DNA of 64,000 bases from Kitasatospora sp. NBC_00374 (GCF_041434935.1 NZ_CP107964.1:3844001-3908000), one strand, 5' to 3'; shown: positions 1 through 8,430, counted from the first letter of the stretch. Program-made: numbers and translations. Notes: a model not told the origin generated them from the letters alone.

Positions 1-1340
1 GGACCGGGCCGGCCGGCGAACCCGTCCAGCTGCACGAACAGAACCGGGGCCGCTGGGACCAACTGCTCATCCGCCGCGGCTTCACCGCCATGCTGCGCGC
101 CCGCCAGGCCGGCGGCACGCCCGGCCCGTACGTGCTGCAGGCGGCGATCGCCGTCTGCCACGCCCAGGCGCGCACCGCCGAGGACACCGACTGGGCGCAG
201 ATCGCGACCCTCTACCGGGCCCTCGCGCACCTGCTGCCGACACCGGTCGTCCGGCTGAACCGCGCGGTCGCGGTCGCCATGGCGGACGGTCCGCAGGCGG
301 GGCTCGGCCTGATCGACGGTCTGCTCCACGACCCGGCGCTGCGCGACTACCACCTGCTCCCGAGCGTCCGGGGAGACCTGCTGGCCCGGCTGGGCCGCGC
401 CGAGGAGGCCCGGGTGGAGTTCCTGCGGGCCGCCGCGCTCACCCGCAACGCCGCCGAGCGCGCCTTCCTGGAACGCCGGGCGGAGGAGCTCGCCGGCCCC
501 GGACCGTCAGGTGTCACCCTCGGAGCGGCGGTCCGGGAGTTCCTCGCCCGCGACGATCTGGACTCCGCGACGGTCCGCTCGTACGGGCAGACGCTGCGGC
601 GCCTGTGTCTGACCCTCGGCGACCTGGTGCCGTTGGCCTCGGTGAGCCCGGAGCAGGTGGCGCGGGTGTTCGCGACGGCGTGGGGGACGGCGGCGGCCAG
701 GACCTGGAACCGGCACCGGGCGGCCGTCCGGTCGTTCGCCGCCTGGGCCGCCCTGGACGCCCCGGACGCCCTGGACGCCCTGGACGCCCTGGACGGCGGG
801 AACGACGGGGGCGACGGGGGCGACGGGGGCGACGGGGGCGACGGGAGCGGTCTGGCCGACCTGAACGACCTGGCGGCGGGCATCGACCGGCGCGCCGAGA
901 CCCGGACCGGGCCGCCCGCCATGGCGGCGTCCCAGCTCGAAGCGCTCTGCGGGCGGAGCGACGTGGCGCTGCGCGAGCGGGTGCTGTGGCGGCTCCTGCA
1001 CGAGTCGGCGGCCCCGGTGACGACCGTCCTGTCGCTGAACGTCGAGGATCTGGACCTGGACGACCGCCGGGCCCGCGCGGGCGGCGCCTGGGTGAACTGG
1101 CGCTCCGGGACGGCCCGTCTGCTGCCCGGACTGCTGGCCGGCCGCACCCGCGGCCCGGTCTTCCTCGCCGATCGGCGGCCCGGTCCGGCCCGACGTCCGG
1201 CGGAGGCCGACCTGTGCCCGGACACCGGCCGCAGCCGGCTGTCCTACGGGCGGGCCGAATACCTCTTCAAGCAGGCCACCAAGTCCCTGGACCCGGCGGG
1301 CCACGGCTACACCCTGCACCGGCTCAAACCGCGCGGCTGA
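1..1340 (+). CDS. ECF42-like sigma factor C-terminal region fused to a tyrosine-recombinase-like domain (5' partial)
   Basis: The reading frame is open from the window edge, so the N-terminus, including sigma2/sigma4, lies outside. The first ~170 visible residues match the C-terminal extension of DUF6596/ECF42 sigma factors and align closely with the complete paralogue at 8431-9786 (shared stretches RWDQLLI, YVLQAAIA, TDW, LNRAVA, YHLLP, VRGDLLARLGR). Without a stop the frame continues into a domain resembling phage-integrase proteins: an N-terminal SAM-like segment, then LLHESAAP...LSLNVEDLDL, ending at LHRLK. The box I Arg appears replaced, the HxLRH box is cut short and no catalytic Tyr follows, so recombinase activity is doubtful. 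A low-complexity linker (ALD and GGD repeats) separates its halves. Fusion of the two parts is seen; any function is inference. Confidence 0.7.
   Translation, partial: TGPAGEPVQLHEQNRGRWDQLLIRRGFTAMLRARQAGGTPGPYVLQAAIAVCHAQARTAEDTDWAQIATLYRALAHLLPTPVVRLNRAVAVAMADGPQAGLGLIDGLLHDPALRDYHLLPSVRGDLLARLGRAEEARVEFLRAAALTRNAAERAFLERRAEELAGPGPSGVTLGAAVREFLARDDLDSATVRSYGQTLRRLCLTLGDLVPLASVSPEQVARVFATAWGTAAARTWNRHRAAVRSFAAWAALDAPDALDALDALDGGNDGGDGGDGGDGGDGSGLADLNDLAAGIDRRAETRTGPPAMAASQLEALCGRSDVALRERVLWRLLHESAAPVTTVLSLNVEDLDLDDRRARAGGAWVNWRSGTARLLPGLLAGRTRGPVFLADRRPGPARRPAEADLCPDTGRSRLSYGRAEYLFKQATKSLDPAGHGYTLHRLKPRG
750..846 (+). repeat. 9-bp in-frame minisatellites encoding ALD and GGD repeats
   Basis: Two adjoining tandem arrays with a 9-base period: about four units of GCCCTGGAC, then about four to five units of GGGGGCGAC. 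They encode Ala-Leu-Asp and Gly-Gly-Asp repeats inside the recombinase-like half of the fusion protein. The period keeps the frame, so copy number can change without breaking the gene. Confidence 0.8.
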
Positions 1341-1395
1341 CCGCCAGGGGGCATCGCTGCCGCCGCTGCCGTGACCGCGCCCGCCCCGGCGCCGC

Positions 1396-1869
1396 TCAGC
1401 CGGCGATCCAGTCCTCCAGGTGCCGGTGCCGCCCCAGGCCAACGGTCTCGAACTCGTCCGCCCCGGCGCCGCCGCGGGCACCGAGCCGGCGCAGCGCCTG
1501 CGAGATCGGCGTGCCCTCGGCCGGGTCGGGGTCGTCCTCGCCGAGGTGCAGGGGCCCGAGGGTGAGCCGGCCGTCCACCCACACCGCCGCGCTCTGGCTG
1601 CCCTCGCCGCCGAAGTAGGCGGCCTCCAGATAGGCGATCGGAGCGGACTGGGACCACGCCTCCAGCCGTCGGGCGAGGCCGCCGGGGAAGTAGGCGAACC
1701 CTGTCTGCTGGGCGCCGGCGGGCTGGTGCAGGGCCGCGTGCAGCCGGTCCGTCATCGGGATCAGTGCCAGCCCCTGTTCCAGTCGCACGACCCGCGCGAC
1801 CGGTACCTCCGCAGCCACCACGTTGAGCAGTTCGGCGGTTGCGGCCAGCGCGTTCAGTTCGTATGACAT
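1396..1869 (-). CDS. Conserved hypothetical protein, 157 aa
   Basis: The ATG start gives MSYELNALAATAELLNVVAAE. The codon bias is typical of the window, so it is probably a real gene. It is a soluble-looking protein with alternating hydrophobic segments, a YFPGGLARRLEAWS stretch and a Gly-rich region near residue 130. There is no signal peptide, membrane segment or recognised catalytic motif. It is convergent with the fusion gene ending at 1340 and divergent from mug. The ribosome binding site is weak (GATGAG close to the ATG). I do not recognise the family. Confidence 0.65.
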   Translation of the reverse strand: MSYELNALAATAELLNVVAAEVPVARVVRLEQGLALIPMTDRLHAALHQPAGAQQTGFAYFPGGLARRLEAWSQSAPIAYLEAAYFGGEGSQSAAVWVDGRLTLGPLHLGEDDPDPAEGTPISQALRRLGARGGAGADEFETVGLGRHRHLEDWIAG

Positions 1870-2063
1870 CTCATCATTCTGCGCATCAGGGGCGTCCGGG
1901 TCAGGAGATTAATCGAACTGGCTATCCACCGATCTGCGCCGGCGGCGCCACCCGGCCCGGCAGCCGCACGGCCCCGCGCCGGCGTGGCGAAGCGCACACG
2001 GCGGGCGGCCGGGTCCGGGCGGGCCCACGACGGGCCGCCCGCCGATGCGGCAGAGTGGGGCGG

Positions 2064-2633
2064 ATGACGAGGACCGCACACCGCCCCACCCCCGAGGAAC
2101 TGGCCGCCGCGCAGGACACCACCATCGCGGACGTGGCCGCGCCGGGGCTGCGGGTGCTGTTCTGCGGGATCAACCCCGGGCTCTGGTCCGGCGCGACCGG
2201 CCGGCACTTCGCCCGGCCGGGCAACCGGTTCTGGCCCGCCCTGTACCGGTCGGGCTTCACCCCCCGGCAGCTCGGGCCGGACGAGCAGCAGGAGCTGCCG
2301 GCCTTCGGCCTCGGCATCACCAACGTGGTGGCCCGGACCACCGCCAAGGCCGCCGAGCTGACGCCCGAGGAGTACCGGACCGGCGGCGCGGCGCTGGTCG
2401 AACGGGTCGAGCGGCTGAGGCCCCAGGTGCTGGCGGTGCTCGGCATCGGGGCGTACCGGGCCGCGTTCGGCCGCCCGAAGGCGACCGTCGGGCCGCAGCG
2501 GCACACCATCGGCGACACCCGGGTCTGGGTGCTGCCCAACCCGAGCGGACTCAACGCGCACTACACCCTGGACGGGATCGCCGCCGAGTTCCGGGCCCTG
2601 CGCGCGACGCTCTCCGAACCGGGCGACGCGTAG
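2064..2633 (+). CDS. mug: G/U mismatch-specific uracil/thymine DNA glycosylase (Mug family)
   Basis: 189 aa, in the size range of bacterial Mug. Family members excise uracil, thymine or ethenocytosine from mispairs in base-excision repair. The N-terminal GINPGLWS motif holds the Asn expected to position the catalytic water, and NPSGLNAHY near the C-terminus matches the second conserved Mug/TDG block that wedges into the helix. The internal ATG giving MTRTAHRPTPEEL was chosen because the longer upstream frame encodes only low-complexity Arg/Gly sequence. It is convergent with the SDR gene across a hairpin. Confidence 0.9.
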   Translation: MTRTAHRPTPEELAAAQDTTIADVAAPGLRVLFCGINPGLWSGATGRHFARPGNRFWPALYRSGFTPRQLGPDEQQELPAFGLGITNVVARTTAKAAELTPEEYRTGGAALVERVERLRPQVLAVLGIGAYRAAFGRPKATVGPQRHTIGDTRVWVLPNPSGLNAHYTLDGIAAEFRALRATLSEPGDA

Positions 2634-2647
2634 GCCCCGGAAGCACG

Positions 2648-2673
2648 GGGCCCGCCGGCCGGCCCGGCGGCCC
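2648..2673. terminator. GC-rich hairpin between convergent mug and SDR genes
   Basis: The arms GGGCCCGCCGG and CCGGCGGCCC pair with a one-base bulge in the 41-bp gap between the mug and SDR stops. There is no U-tract, as is usual for high-G+C actinomycete terminators. A bidirectional role is inferred. Confidence 0.45.
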
Positions 2674-2674
2674 G

Positions 2675-3421
2675 TCAGACGAGGCGGCCGCCGCCGTCCA
2701 CGTGCAGCACGGTCCCGGTGACGTACGGACTGGCCATCGCGAACAGCACCGCCTGGACCAGGTCGTCCACGGTGCCGACCCGGCGGGCCGGGTTGCGCTC
2801 GGCGACGCCGCGCAGGAAGGCGTCCTTCTCCGCACCCAGGCCGTCCCAGCTGCCGGTGTCGACGATGCCCGGGGAGACGGCGTTCACCCGGACCGGCGCG
2901 ATCTCCACGGCCAGCGCCTGCACCAGGAACGCCAGCGCGCCGTTGGTGGTCGCCATCACCGTCCGGCCGGGCGCCGGGCGCCAGGCCGCGACCCCGGAGA
3001 AGAAGGTGAACGAGCCGCCGTCGGCCGCCCGCCCGGCGAGGTGCTTGGCCAGCAGCAGCGGGCCGATCACCTTCGCGGCGAAGGCCCGCCGGACGGCCTC
3101 CGGGTCGAGCTCGGCCAGCGGGCCGTTGGCCGGCATCGCGGCGGTGGAGACCAGGTGGTCGAAGCCGCCGACCGCCGCGGCCAGCGCGGCGATCGACGCC
3201 TCGTCCGCGAGGTCCACCGGGACCACCTCGCCCCGGCCGGCCAGCTCCCCCGCGGTCCACTCCAGCTTCCGCGGGTCGGGGCCGGCCAGTACCAGGTCGG
3301 CGCCGGCCGCCGAGGCCGTCATGGCCAGTCGGCGGCCGGTGTGCGAACCGGCGCCGACCACCACGACCCGGCGGCCCTCCAGGGACGGCGGGGCCAGCGG
3401 TCGGGAGGGGGACGTGCTCAT
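2675..3421 (-). CDS. SDR family NAD(P)-dependent oxidoreductase
   Basis: 248 aa, a classical-SDR length. The Rossmann motif near residue 25 reads GAGSHTGR, a variant of TGxxxGxG. A DLAD segment follows at the adenine-binding position and the C-terminus ends VTGTVLHVDGGGRLV. The usual YxxxK catalytic pair is not evident: the expected region reads APGRTVMATTNGALAF, so it may be a divergent or inactive SDR. The ATG was chosen because GAGGAG lies about 9 bases upstream. It diverges from the LysR gene across 105 bp, the classic arrangement for a LysR target. Confidence 0.85.
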   Translation of the reverse strand: MSTSPSRPLAPPSLEGRRVVVVGAGSHTGRRLAMTASAAGADLVLAGPDPRKLEWTAGELAGRGEVVPVDLADEASIAALAAAVGGFDHLVSTAAMPANGPLAELDPEAVRRAFAAKVIGPLLLAKHLAGRAADGGSFTFFSGVAAWRPAPGRTVMATTNGALAFLVQALAVEIAPVRVNAVSPGIVDTGSWDGLGAEKDAFLRGVAERNPARRVGTVDDLVQAVLFAMASPYVTGTVLHVDGGGRLV

Positions 3422-3526
3422 GGGAATCGACTCCTCGAAGGCGAGCGGATCGGTCACCCCGACCCTCCGCCCACCAGCACCCATGCGTCCAAGGCTTGTT
3501 TTCTCCCACTGCCATAACATCTGTGC

Positions 3527-4420
3527 ATGGCCACCCTGCGACAGCTCGAATACCTGGTGACCGTGGTGGACACCGGCTCCTTCACCCGGGCGGCCGAGCA
3601 GCTGCACGTCACCCAGCCCGCCCTCTCGCACCAGATCCGCGCCCTCGAACGCAGCGTCGGCGGCCCCCTGCTGGAGCGCCTGCCACGCTCGATCCGGCTC
3701 ACCCCCACCGGGCGGGCCGTCCTCCCGTACGCGCGCGCCGCCCTCTCCGACGCCGAACGGATGCACTCCGCCGCCGCGCGGGCCGCCGGCCTGGACGAGG
3801 GCGAACTCGAACTCGCCACCGTCTACTCGGTCAGCCTCGGCCCGCTGCCCGCGGTACTGCGCAGCTGGCGCGAGCGGCACCCCGGGGTGCGGATCCGGCT
3901 GCGCGAGTACCCGCACGCCGCCCGGCTGCAGGCCGCGATGGCGGCCGGCCGCGCCGACCTGGCCGTCGGCCCCGCCCCGGCGGGCTGGGAGGGCCCGGTC
4001 CGGGATCTGGGCGTCGAGGAGTTCGTGCTCGTGCTGCCGCCGGGCGAGCCGCCGGCCGGACCCGTGCCGTTCGCGGCGCTCGCCGACCGGGACTGGGTGC
4101 ACTACGCGCCCGACAACGGGCTCGCCGAGGTCCTGGACCAGGCCTGCGCCCGGGCGGGGTTCCAGCCCCGGGTCGCCGTGCGGACCGAACAGACCGCCGC
4201 CGCACCGCTGCTCGCCGCGGCCGGCCTGGGGCCCGCGCTGGTTCCGGCCAACGTCCTCCCGCCGGGCTTCGACGGCCTGGTGGCGCGCCCCGACCCGCCC
4301 GTCCGGCGCACCCTCACCGCGTACACCCGCACCCGGCCGGACAGGCTGACCACGGCCTTCGCCGAACTGCTCGCCCAGGAGATCTGCGTGCTGCCCGCCC
4401 ACCTCCGGCTCCCGGGCTGA
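3527..4420 (+). CDS. LysR family transcriptional regulator
   Basis: 297 aa, the standard LysR length. Residues 1-60 form the winged helix-turn-helix (LRQLEYLVTVVDTGSFTRAAEQLHVTQPALS...), followed by the linker helix and a periplasmic-binding-protein-like effector domain from about residue 90. It diverges from the SDR gene at 2675-3421, which it probably controls. The ATG is only 6 bases from a -10-like TAACAT (3515-3520) and lacks a Shine-Dalgarno sequence, so a leaderless transcript is possible. The inducer cannot be told from sequence. Confidence 0.93.
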   Translation: MATLRQLEYLVTVVDTGSFTRAAEQLHVTQPALSHQIRALERSVGGPLLERLPRSIRLTPTGRAVLPYARAALSDAERMHSAAARAAGLDEGELELATVYSVSLGPLPAVLRSWRERHPGVRIRLREYPHAARLQAAMAAGRADLAVGPAPAGWEGPVRDLGVEEFVLVLPPGEPPAGPVPFAALADRDWVHYAPDNGLAEVLDQACARAGFQPRVAVRTEQTAAAPLLAAAGLGPALVPANVLPPGFDGLVARPDPPVRRTLTAYTRTRPDRLTTAFAELLAQEICVLPAHLRLPG

Positions 4421-4456
4421 CCGCCGGCCCGCGGCGCCCCGACGCCCCGGAGTCCG

Positions 4457-5419
4457 TCAGCGCGTACGGCGGGCCCGGTCCAGGATCCGCAGCGGCGCCA
4501 GCAGCCCGTAGCCGACGTCCCGGCGCAGCGCCCGTACCCCGGCCCGCTCCACCGCCGTCAGCTGGTGCGCCATCAGGTCGGTCATCGTCCGGCCCACCCG
4601 CCGCAGGCCCGGATCGGCCAGCTCGACCACGTCGGCCGCGGCGTCGAGCGCGGCCCGGGCCCGGGCGCACTGGTCGGACAGCAGGGCCCGCACCGCGGCC
4701 CCGTCGCGGCCCCGCTCCAGTTCGGCCCGGGTCACGCCGTGCTCCGTGAGCCGTTCGAGCGGGATGCACAGGCGCCCCGCGGCCAGGTCCCCGGCCAGGT
4801 CGGCGAGGAAGTCCACCCGCTGCGCGGCGTCCACGAACCGGCGCCAGCCGGCGGCCTGAGCCGCGTCCGGTCCGCCCCGGTACTGGAGGCCGGTGAAGAC
4901 CGTCACCCCCGGCCAGGCGTACGTGTCCAGATAGGTCTCGTAGTCCCGTTCGGTGCCGAATCCGGCGAACTGCGCCTCGGCGGTGGCCGCACCGGCCAGG
5001 AAGTCGGACACCCAGTGCGTCGGCAGCCCGCGGGCCCGCACGGCGTGCGCGTACGCCCGCAGGACGGGGTCACCGCTGTGCCCCGACTCCAGCGCCTCCT
5101 CGACCCTGACGGTCAACTCCCGCAGTCCGGTGACCCGTTGCTCCGGCGAACCGGTCTCGGCAACGTCGTCCACCAGGTTCATGAAGGCCAGGCCGCTCGC
5201 CAGGTACGGCACCAGCGGCGGGGCCGCCAGCAGCCTGAGCGCCAGGTACGGCGCCTGCTCGCGCCGCAGCACCCGCCGGGCGGCGGCCGTGTAGTCCGCC
5301 CGCCGCGCGCTCCCGGCTATCCCGGCGGCGGTCAGGGTGTTCTGCCAGCTGGGCACGGTGGCCGGGTCTCCTTCGAGGGGCGTCTGATGCCCGCCCACCG
5401 TACCCAACCGGGTCGACAT
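4457..5419 (-). CDS. Squalene/phytoene synthase family protein
   Basis: 320 aa. Family enzymes join two prenyl diphosphates head to head. The first Asp-rich motif appears as FMNLVDDVAET and the second as DLAGDLAAGRLCIPLE, matching the DxxED/GRxYLP-type block. Both are somewhat divergent from squalene synthases of hopanoid clusters. No carotenoid or hopanoid genes adjoin, so the product is unknown. The start is the ATG giving MSTRLGTVGG; an upstream start at 5494 would add 25 low-complexity residues. It is convergent with the LysR gene and divergent from the ankyrin protein. Confidence 0.8.
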   Translation of the reverse strand: MSTRLGTVGGHQTPLEGDPATVPSWQNTLTAAGIAGSARRADYTAAARRVLRREQAPYLALRLLAAPPLVPYLASGLAFMNLVDDVAETGSPEQRVTGLRELTVRVEEALESGHSGDPVLRAYAHAVRARGLPTHWVSDFLAGAATAEAQFAGFGTERDYETYLDTYAWPGVTVFTGLQYRGGPDAAQAAGWRRFVDAAQRVDFLADLAGDLAAGRLCIPLERLTEHGVTRAELERGRDGAAVRALLSDQCARARAALDAAADVVELADPGLRRVGRTMTDLMAHQLTAVERAGVRALRRDVGYGLLAPLRILDRARRTR

Positions 5420-5586
5420 CCTGTCCGGCCCGGCCCGGCCCGGCCGACACCGGGCCGCGGCAACGTCATGGCCCGGCGCCGGTGGGCCGTTCACCTACCG
5501 GGGAGCGGGAGAGCACGCGAACGTCTGACGGGTCGCCCGGCGGTGCGGACCCGTCCGACCGTCGCCCGGTGCGGGAAGCTGAACCC

Positions 5587-6897
5587 ATGAGTGAGGACGA
5601 CGCCCACGCCCTGCTGACGGCCGTGCGGGCCGGCGATCTGCCGAGGGCCCGCGAACTGCTGGCGGCAGGCGTGCCCGCCGAGCCCGCCGACGCCGCCGAG
5701 ACCGACCCGCTGGTCGTCGCGGCCGCCGCGGGCGACGGCCCGATGGCCGCCCTGCTGGTGGAGTACGGCGCCGATCCCGACCGGTCGCCGGCTCTCGCCC
5801 GGGCGGCGGAGCGCGGTGCCTACGGGGTGGTGCAGGCCCTGCTCAAGGCCGGGGCCGACCCGGCGGTGCCCGACGCCGACGGCCGGACACCGCTGGAGCA
5901 CGCCCGCCGGTGGCTGGGCCGCGACCCGGCGGAGGAACTGCGCCGACGGCTCGCGGCGGCGGCACCCGGCACGGTGACGGTGCGCCGCGAGGAGCAGCCG
6001 GACGGGACCACCCTGCTGACGGCGGAGCTCGTCCGGGGCACCGAGCTCCTGGCGGCGGCCGAGGTGCAGGACGGCCACGCGGCGGTCGCCTGCCTGCTGG
6101 AGGGCGCACTGGGCGTCGAGCCGCCGTTCGAGGAGCTCGCGGCCCGCGCCCTGGCCTGCCCCGGCACCGAGCACCCCGGCTGGTGGGAGCCCGTACGGAT
6201 GCTGCACACCAGGGGCGGGGAGCCGGCGTTCCGGGGCGCGGAGCGGCTGTGCGGGGGCAGTGCCCGGGAGCGGGAGTTCGGGGCGGACGTCCTCGCCCAG
6301 TTCGAGTACGAGTCCCGGGAGCGACCGCACGCCGCGCAGGTGCTGGCGCTGCTGCGGCGGATGGCGGCCGAGGAGCGGGATCCGGACGTGCTGCAGTCGG
6401 TGCTGGCCGGGCTCGGCCACCAGCGGAACCCGGCGGCGCTGCCGGAACTGGCCCGGCACGTCCACCACCCCGACCCGCGGGTGCGGCACACCCTCGCCTT
6501 CGCTCTGGTCGGGCTGCTCGACCTCGACCATCCCGGGGCGATGGACCCGGTGACGGTGCTGCTCGCCGACCCGGACGAGGGTGTCCGCGACTGGGCCGCC
6601 TACGCGCTGGCCTCGGTCGAGGGCGACACCCCGGCCGTCCGGGAGGCCCTGGCCGGGCTGCTCGACGACCCGGCCGACCCCGTCGTCGCCGAGGCCGCCC
6701 GCGGCCTGGCCCGCCGCGGCGACCCGCGCGCGGTGGCCCCGCTGCTGCGGCTCCTCGCCGAGAGCGACCCGGCCGGCTACGGCTGGGACATCGCCCTGGA
6801 GGCCGCCGAGAACTCGGCGGACCCGCGGCTGCGGGCGGCCGCCCGCACCGCGACCGCCGGCACCTGGGCCGAACTCCGGTCCGACGAGCCGGGCTGA
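5587..6897 (+). CDS. Ankyrin-repeat and HEAT-repeat protein
   Basis: 436 aa. Residues 1-110 hold about three ankyrin repeats (LLTAVRAGDLPRARELLAAG, AAAGDGPMAALLVEYGADPD, GADPAVPDADGRTPLEHAR). Residues ~230-430 hold HEAT/PBS-lyase-type repeats (HVHHPDPRVRHTLAFALVGL, LLADPDEGVRDWAAYALASV, LLDDPADPVVAEAARGLA). Such proteins are scaffolds for protein-protein contacts, and no catalytic domain is visible. There is no signal peptide. The ATG giving MSEDDAHALL was chosen because the upstream extension is low-complexity. The partner is unknown. Confidence 0.85.
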   Translation: MSEDDAHALLTAVRAGDLPRARELLAAGVPAEPADAAETDPLVVAAAAGDGPMAALLVEYGADPDRSPALARAAERGAYGVVQALLKAGADPAVPDADGRTPLEHARRWLGRDPAEELRRRLAAAAPGTVTVRREEQPDGTTLLTAELVRGTELLAAAEVQDGHAAVACLLEGALGVEPPFEELAARALACPGTEHPGWWEPVRMLHTRGGEPAFRGAERLCGGSAREREFGADVLAQFEYESRERPHAAQVLALLRRMAAEERDPDVLQSVLAGLGHQRNPAALPELARHVHHPDPRVRHTLAFALVGLLDLDHPGAMDPVTVLLADPDEGVRDWAAYALASVEGDTPAVREALAGLLDDPADPVVAEAARGLARRGDPRAVAPLLRLLAESDPAGYGWDIALEAAENSADPRLRAAARTATAGTWAELRSDEPG

Positions 6898-6946
6898 CCC
6901 GGCGTCACGCCTTCCCGTCCGGCCGCCGGCCCGTGGGGCCCGCGCC

Positions 6947-7348
6947 TCACCAGCCGGCGAAGCGCTGGTCCGAGTCGACCACCTCACGCCCGAGCGGCAT
7001 CAGCGAGATCGGGATCATCTTGAGGTTCGCCCAGCCGAACGGGATCCCGATGATCGAGACGAACAGCGGGATGCTGGTCGCGATGTGCGCGAGCGCCAGC
7101 CACCAGCCGGCGAACACCAGCCAGATCACGTTGCCGATGCAGGATGCCGCCCCGGCGTCCGCCCGCACCACCGTCGTCCGGCCGAACGGCCACAGGACGT
7201 ACCCGGCGATGCGAAAAGAAGCAATTCCAAATGGAATTGTAATAATTAGAATGAAGCAGATAATTCCGGCAATTGCATACGCGATGGCCATCCAGATACC
7301 GCAGAAGATCAGCCACAGGACGTTCAGGATGCCTTGGATCACCGTCAT
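6947..7348 (-). CDS. yccF: YccF domain-containing inner membrane protein
   Basis: 133 aa with duplicated YccF halves: ILNVLWLIFCGIWMAIAYAI...IPFGIASFRIAGYVLWPFGR, then IGNVIWLVFAGWWLALAHI...IPFGWANLKMIPISLMPLGR. Each half has two hydrophobic segments, suggesting about four membrane helices. The function of the family is not known. The start is supported by GGGAGG about 8 bases upstream. The middle of the gene (7207-7290) has strikingly A/T-rich codons unlike anything around it; see the separate entry. It is convergent with the ankyrin/HEAT gene. Confidence 0.92.
   Translation of the reverse strand: MTVIQGILNVLWLIFCGIWMAIAYAIAGIICFILIITIPFGIASFRIAGYVLWPFGRTTVVRADAGAASCIGNVIWLVFAGWWLALAHIATSIPLFVSIIGIPFGWANLKMIPISLMPLGREVVDSDQRFAGW
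7207..7290 (-). other. A+T-rich rare-codon patch inside yccF
   Basis: About 84 bases are roughly 60% A+T within a ~73% G+C gene. The minus-strand codons include ATT, CTA, ACA, CCA, TTT, GGA, GCT and TCT, all rare in this genome, while the encoded residues still fit the conserved YccF core. Flanking codons return at once to G/C-ending forms. This is visible directly; its origin is unknown. Confidence 0.85.
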
Positions 7349-7576
7349 GAGAACAGCCTCCCACCAGTAGCGGCCGCTCGCCCGCGACCACGCCCGGCCG
7401 GGCCGCCGTCCACGTGGGACGGCGAGGTGCGCGGCGGCCGCACGGGCAAGCGCTCCCCGGGAGTGTTCCCCTCGACGGCCGCGGCCAATGACGACGACCG
7501 CATCCGCCGCCCTCCGCGCCGGACGGTGTGCCGAGCGGGCGCGGCCGCACGGCCGGCGGGCGGACGGCGCCGCGGT

Positions 7577-8380
7577 TCAGGGCGCGGGCGCCTTCTCCAG
7601 GCTGATCGCGGGCGGCTCGTCGGCGGGGCCGGCGCGCAGGCCGCGGATCCGTTCCTGGAGCCGGATCGAGGTGTCCCGCAGCCGCTGCGCGCGGTCGGCC
7701 CGGACGCCGAGGTCCGCCGGGGCCACCTCCACCACCGGCACGCCGTGCGCCTTGGCCGTCGCGATCAGGCTCTCGGCGGCCTGCGGGGCCGCGGCCAGGG
7801 CGGCGGCGGCGAACAGCCCGCCGGAGAGCTGCTTCGGACGGCCCAGCAGGTTCTTGTGGACGAGCTCGCAGGGCAGGCCGCGGTCCTCCCGCTCGGCCGC
7901 CTCGATCGCGGCCTGGACCAGGGTGAGCAGGCCCTCCGCCAGCCTGGTCACCACCCACTTGCGGCCGGGAACCGGCGGCAGGAGGTCCAGGATCCGGTCG
8001 ACCTCCTTGTCGACCACGACGTCCGGCAGCAGGTCTGCGGTGCTGTGCAGCCGGAGCTCCAGCACCTTGTCCCAGGCGACCTCCGAACCGTCGAAGCCGA
8101 CCGTCTCCGGGCCGATCACCACCTGGCCGAGGTCGTCCAGCAGGTGCAGCAGCCGGACGGCGGGCGAGGGGACCTTCGGGTGGCTGCCGATCAGCGCGGC
8201 GATCGAGACCTCCCACGGCTCGACGGCCGGCGCCTGCGGTGGCGGCACCGCGGCCAGCGCCCGCCGGGCCCAGTCGCCCTCCCCCGCCTTGGCCCGGACG
8301 CTCCGCCCCGCCTGTGCGGCGCTGCCGAACACCCCCGTCGCCTTCCGCCCGAGCTCCTGCGCCGTGTCGCGCACGCCCAT
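7577..8380 (-). CDS. Conserved hypothetical protein, 267 aa
   Basis: A soluble protein with no recognised family. The N-terminus is helical and Ala/Gly-rich (MGVRDTAQELGRKATGVFG). The middle contains EVAWDKVLELRLHSTADLLPDVVVDKEVDRILDLLPP. A conserved-looking RGLPCELVHKNLLGRPKQL segment follows and the tail is helical. There is no signal or membrane segment. The ATG at 8380 is preferred over the GTG at 8386 because GGGGGAG sits about 6 bases before the ATG. The 228-bp gap towards yccF holds nothing recognisable. Confidence 0.7.
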   Translation of the reverse strand: MGVRDTAQELGRKATGVFGSAAQAGRSVRAKAGEGDWARRALAAVPPPQAPAVEPWEVSIAALIGSHPKVPSPAVRLLHLLDDLGQVVIGPETVGFDGSEVAWDKVLELRLHSTADLLPDVVVDKEVDRILDLLPPVPGRKWVVTRLAEGLLTLVQAAIEAAEREDRGLPCELVHKNLLGRPKQLSGGLFAAAALAAAPQAAESLIATAKAHGVPVVEVAPADLGVRADRAQRLRDTSIRLQERIRGLRAGPADEPPAISLEKAPAP

Positions 8381-8430
8381 GGCCACTCCCCCCGTCCGAC
8401 CCTCCGTTCCCGCCAGCGTACGGGTGACGG

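Noticed and set aside
1..1340. Integrative element or prophage suggested by the integrase-like domain
   Set aside because: The domain lacks catalytic residues, there is no tRNA or direct repeat nearby, and neighbours are ordinary chromosomal genes.
2675..4402. A 575-codon minus-strand frame joining the SDR to sequence antisense to the LysR gene
   Set aside because: The upstream part is a shadow of the LysR gene. The SDR starts at 3421 with a good ribosome binding site.
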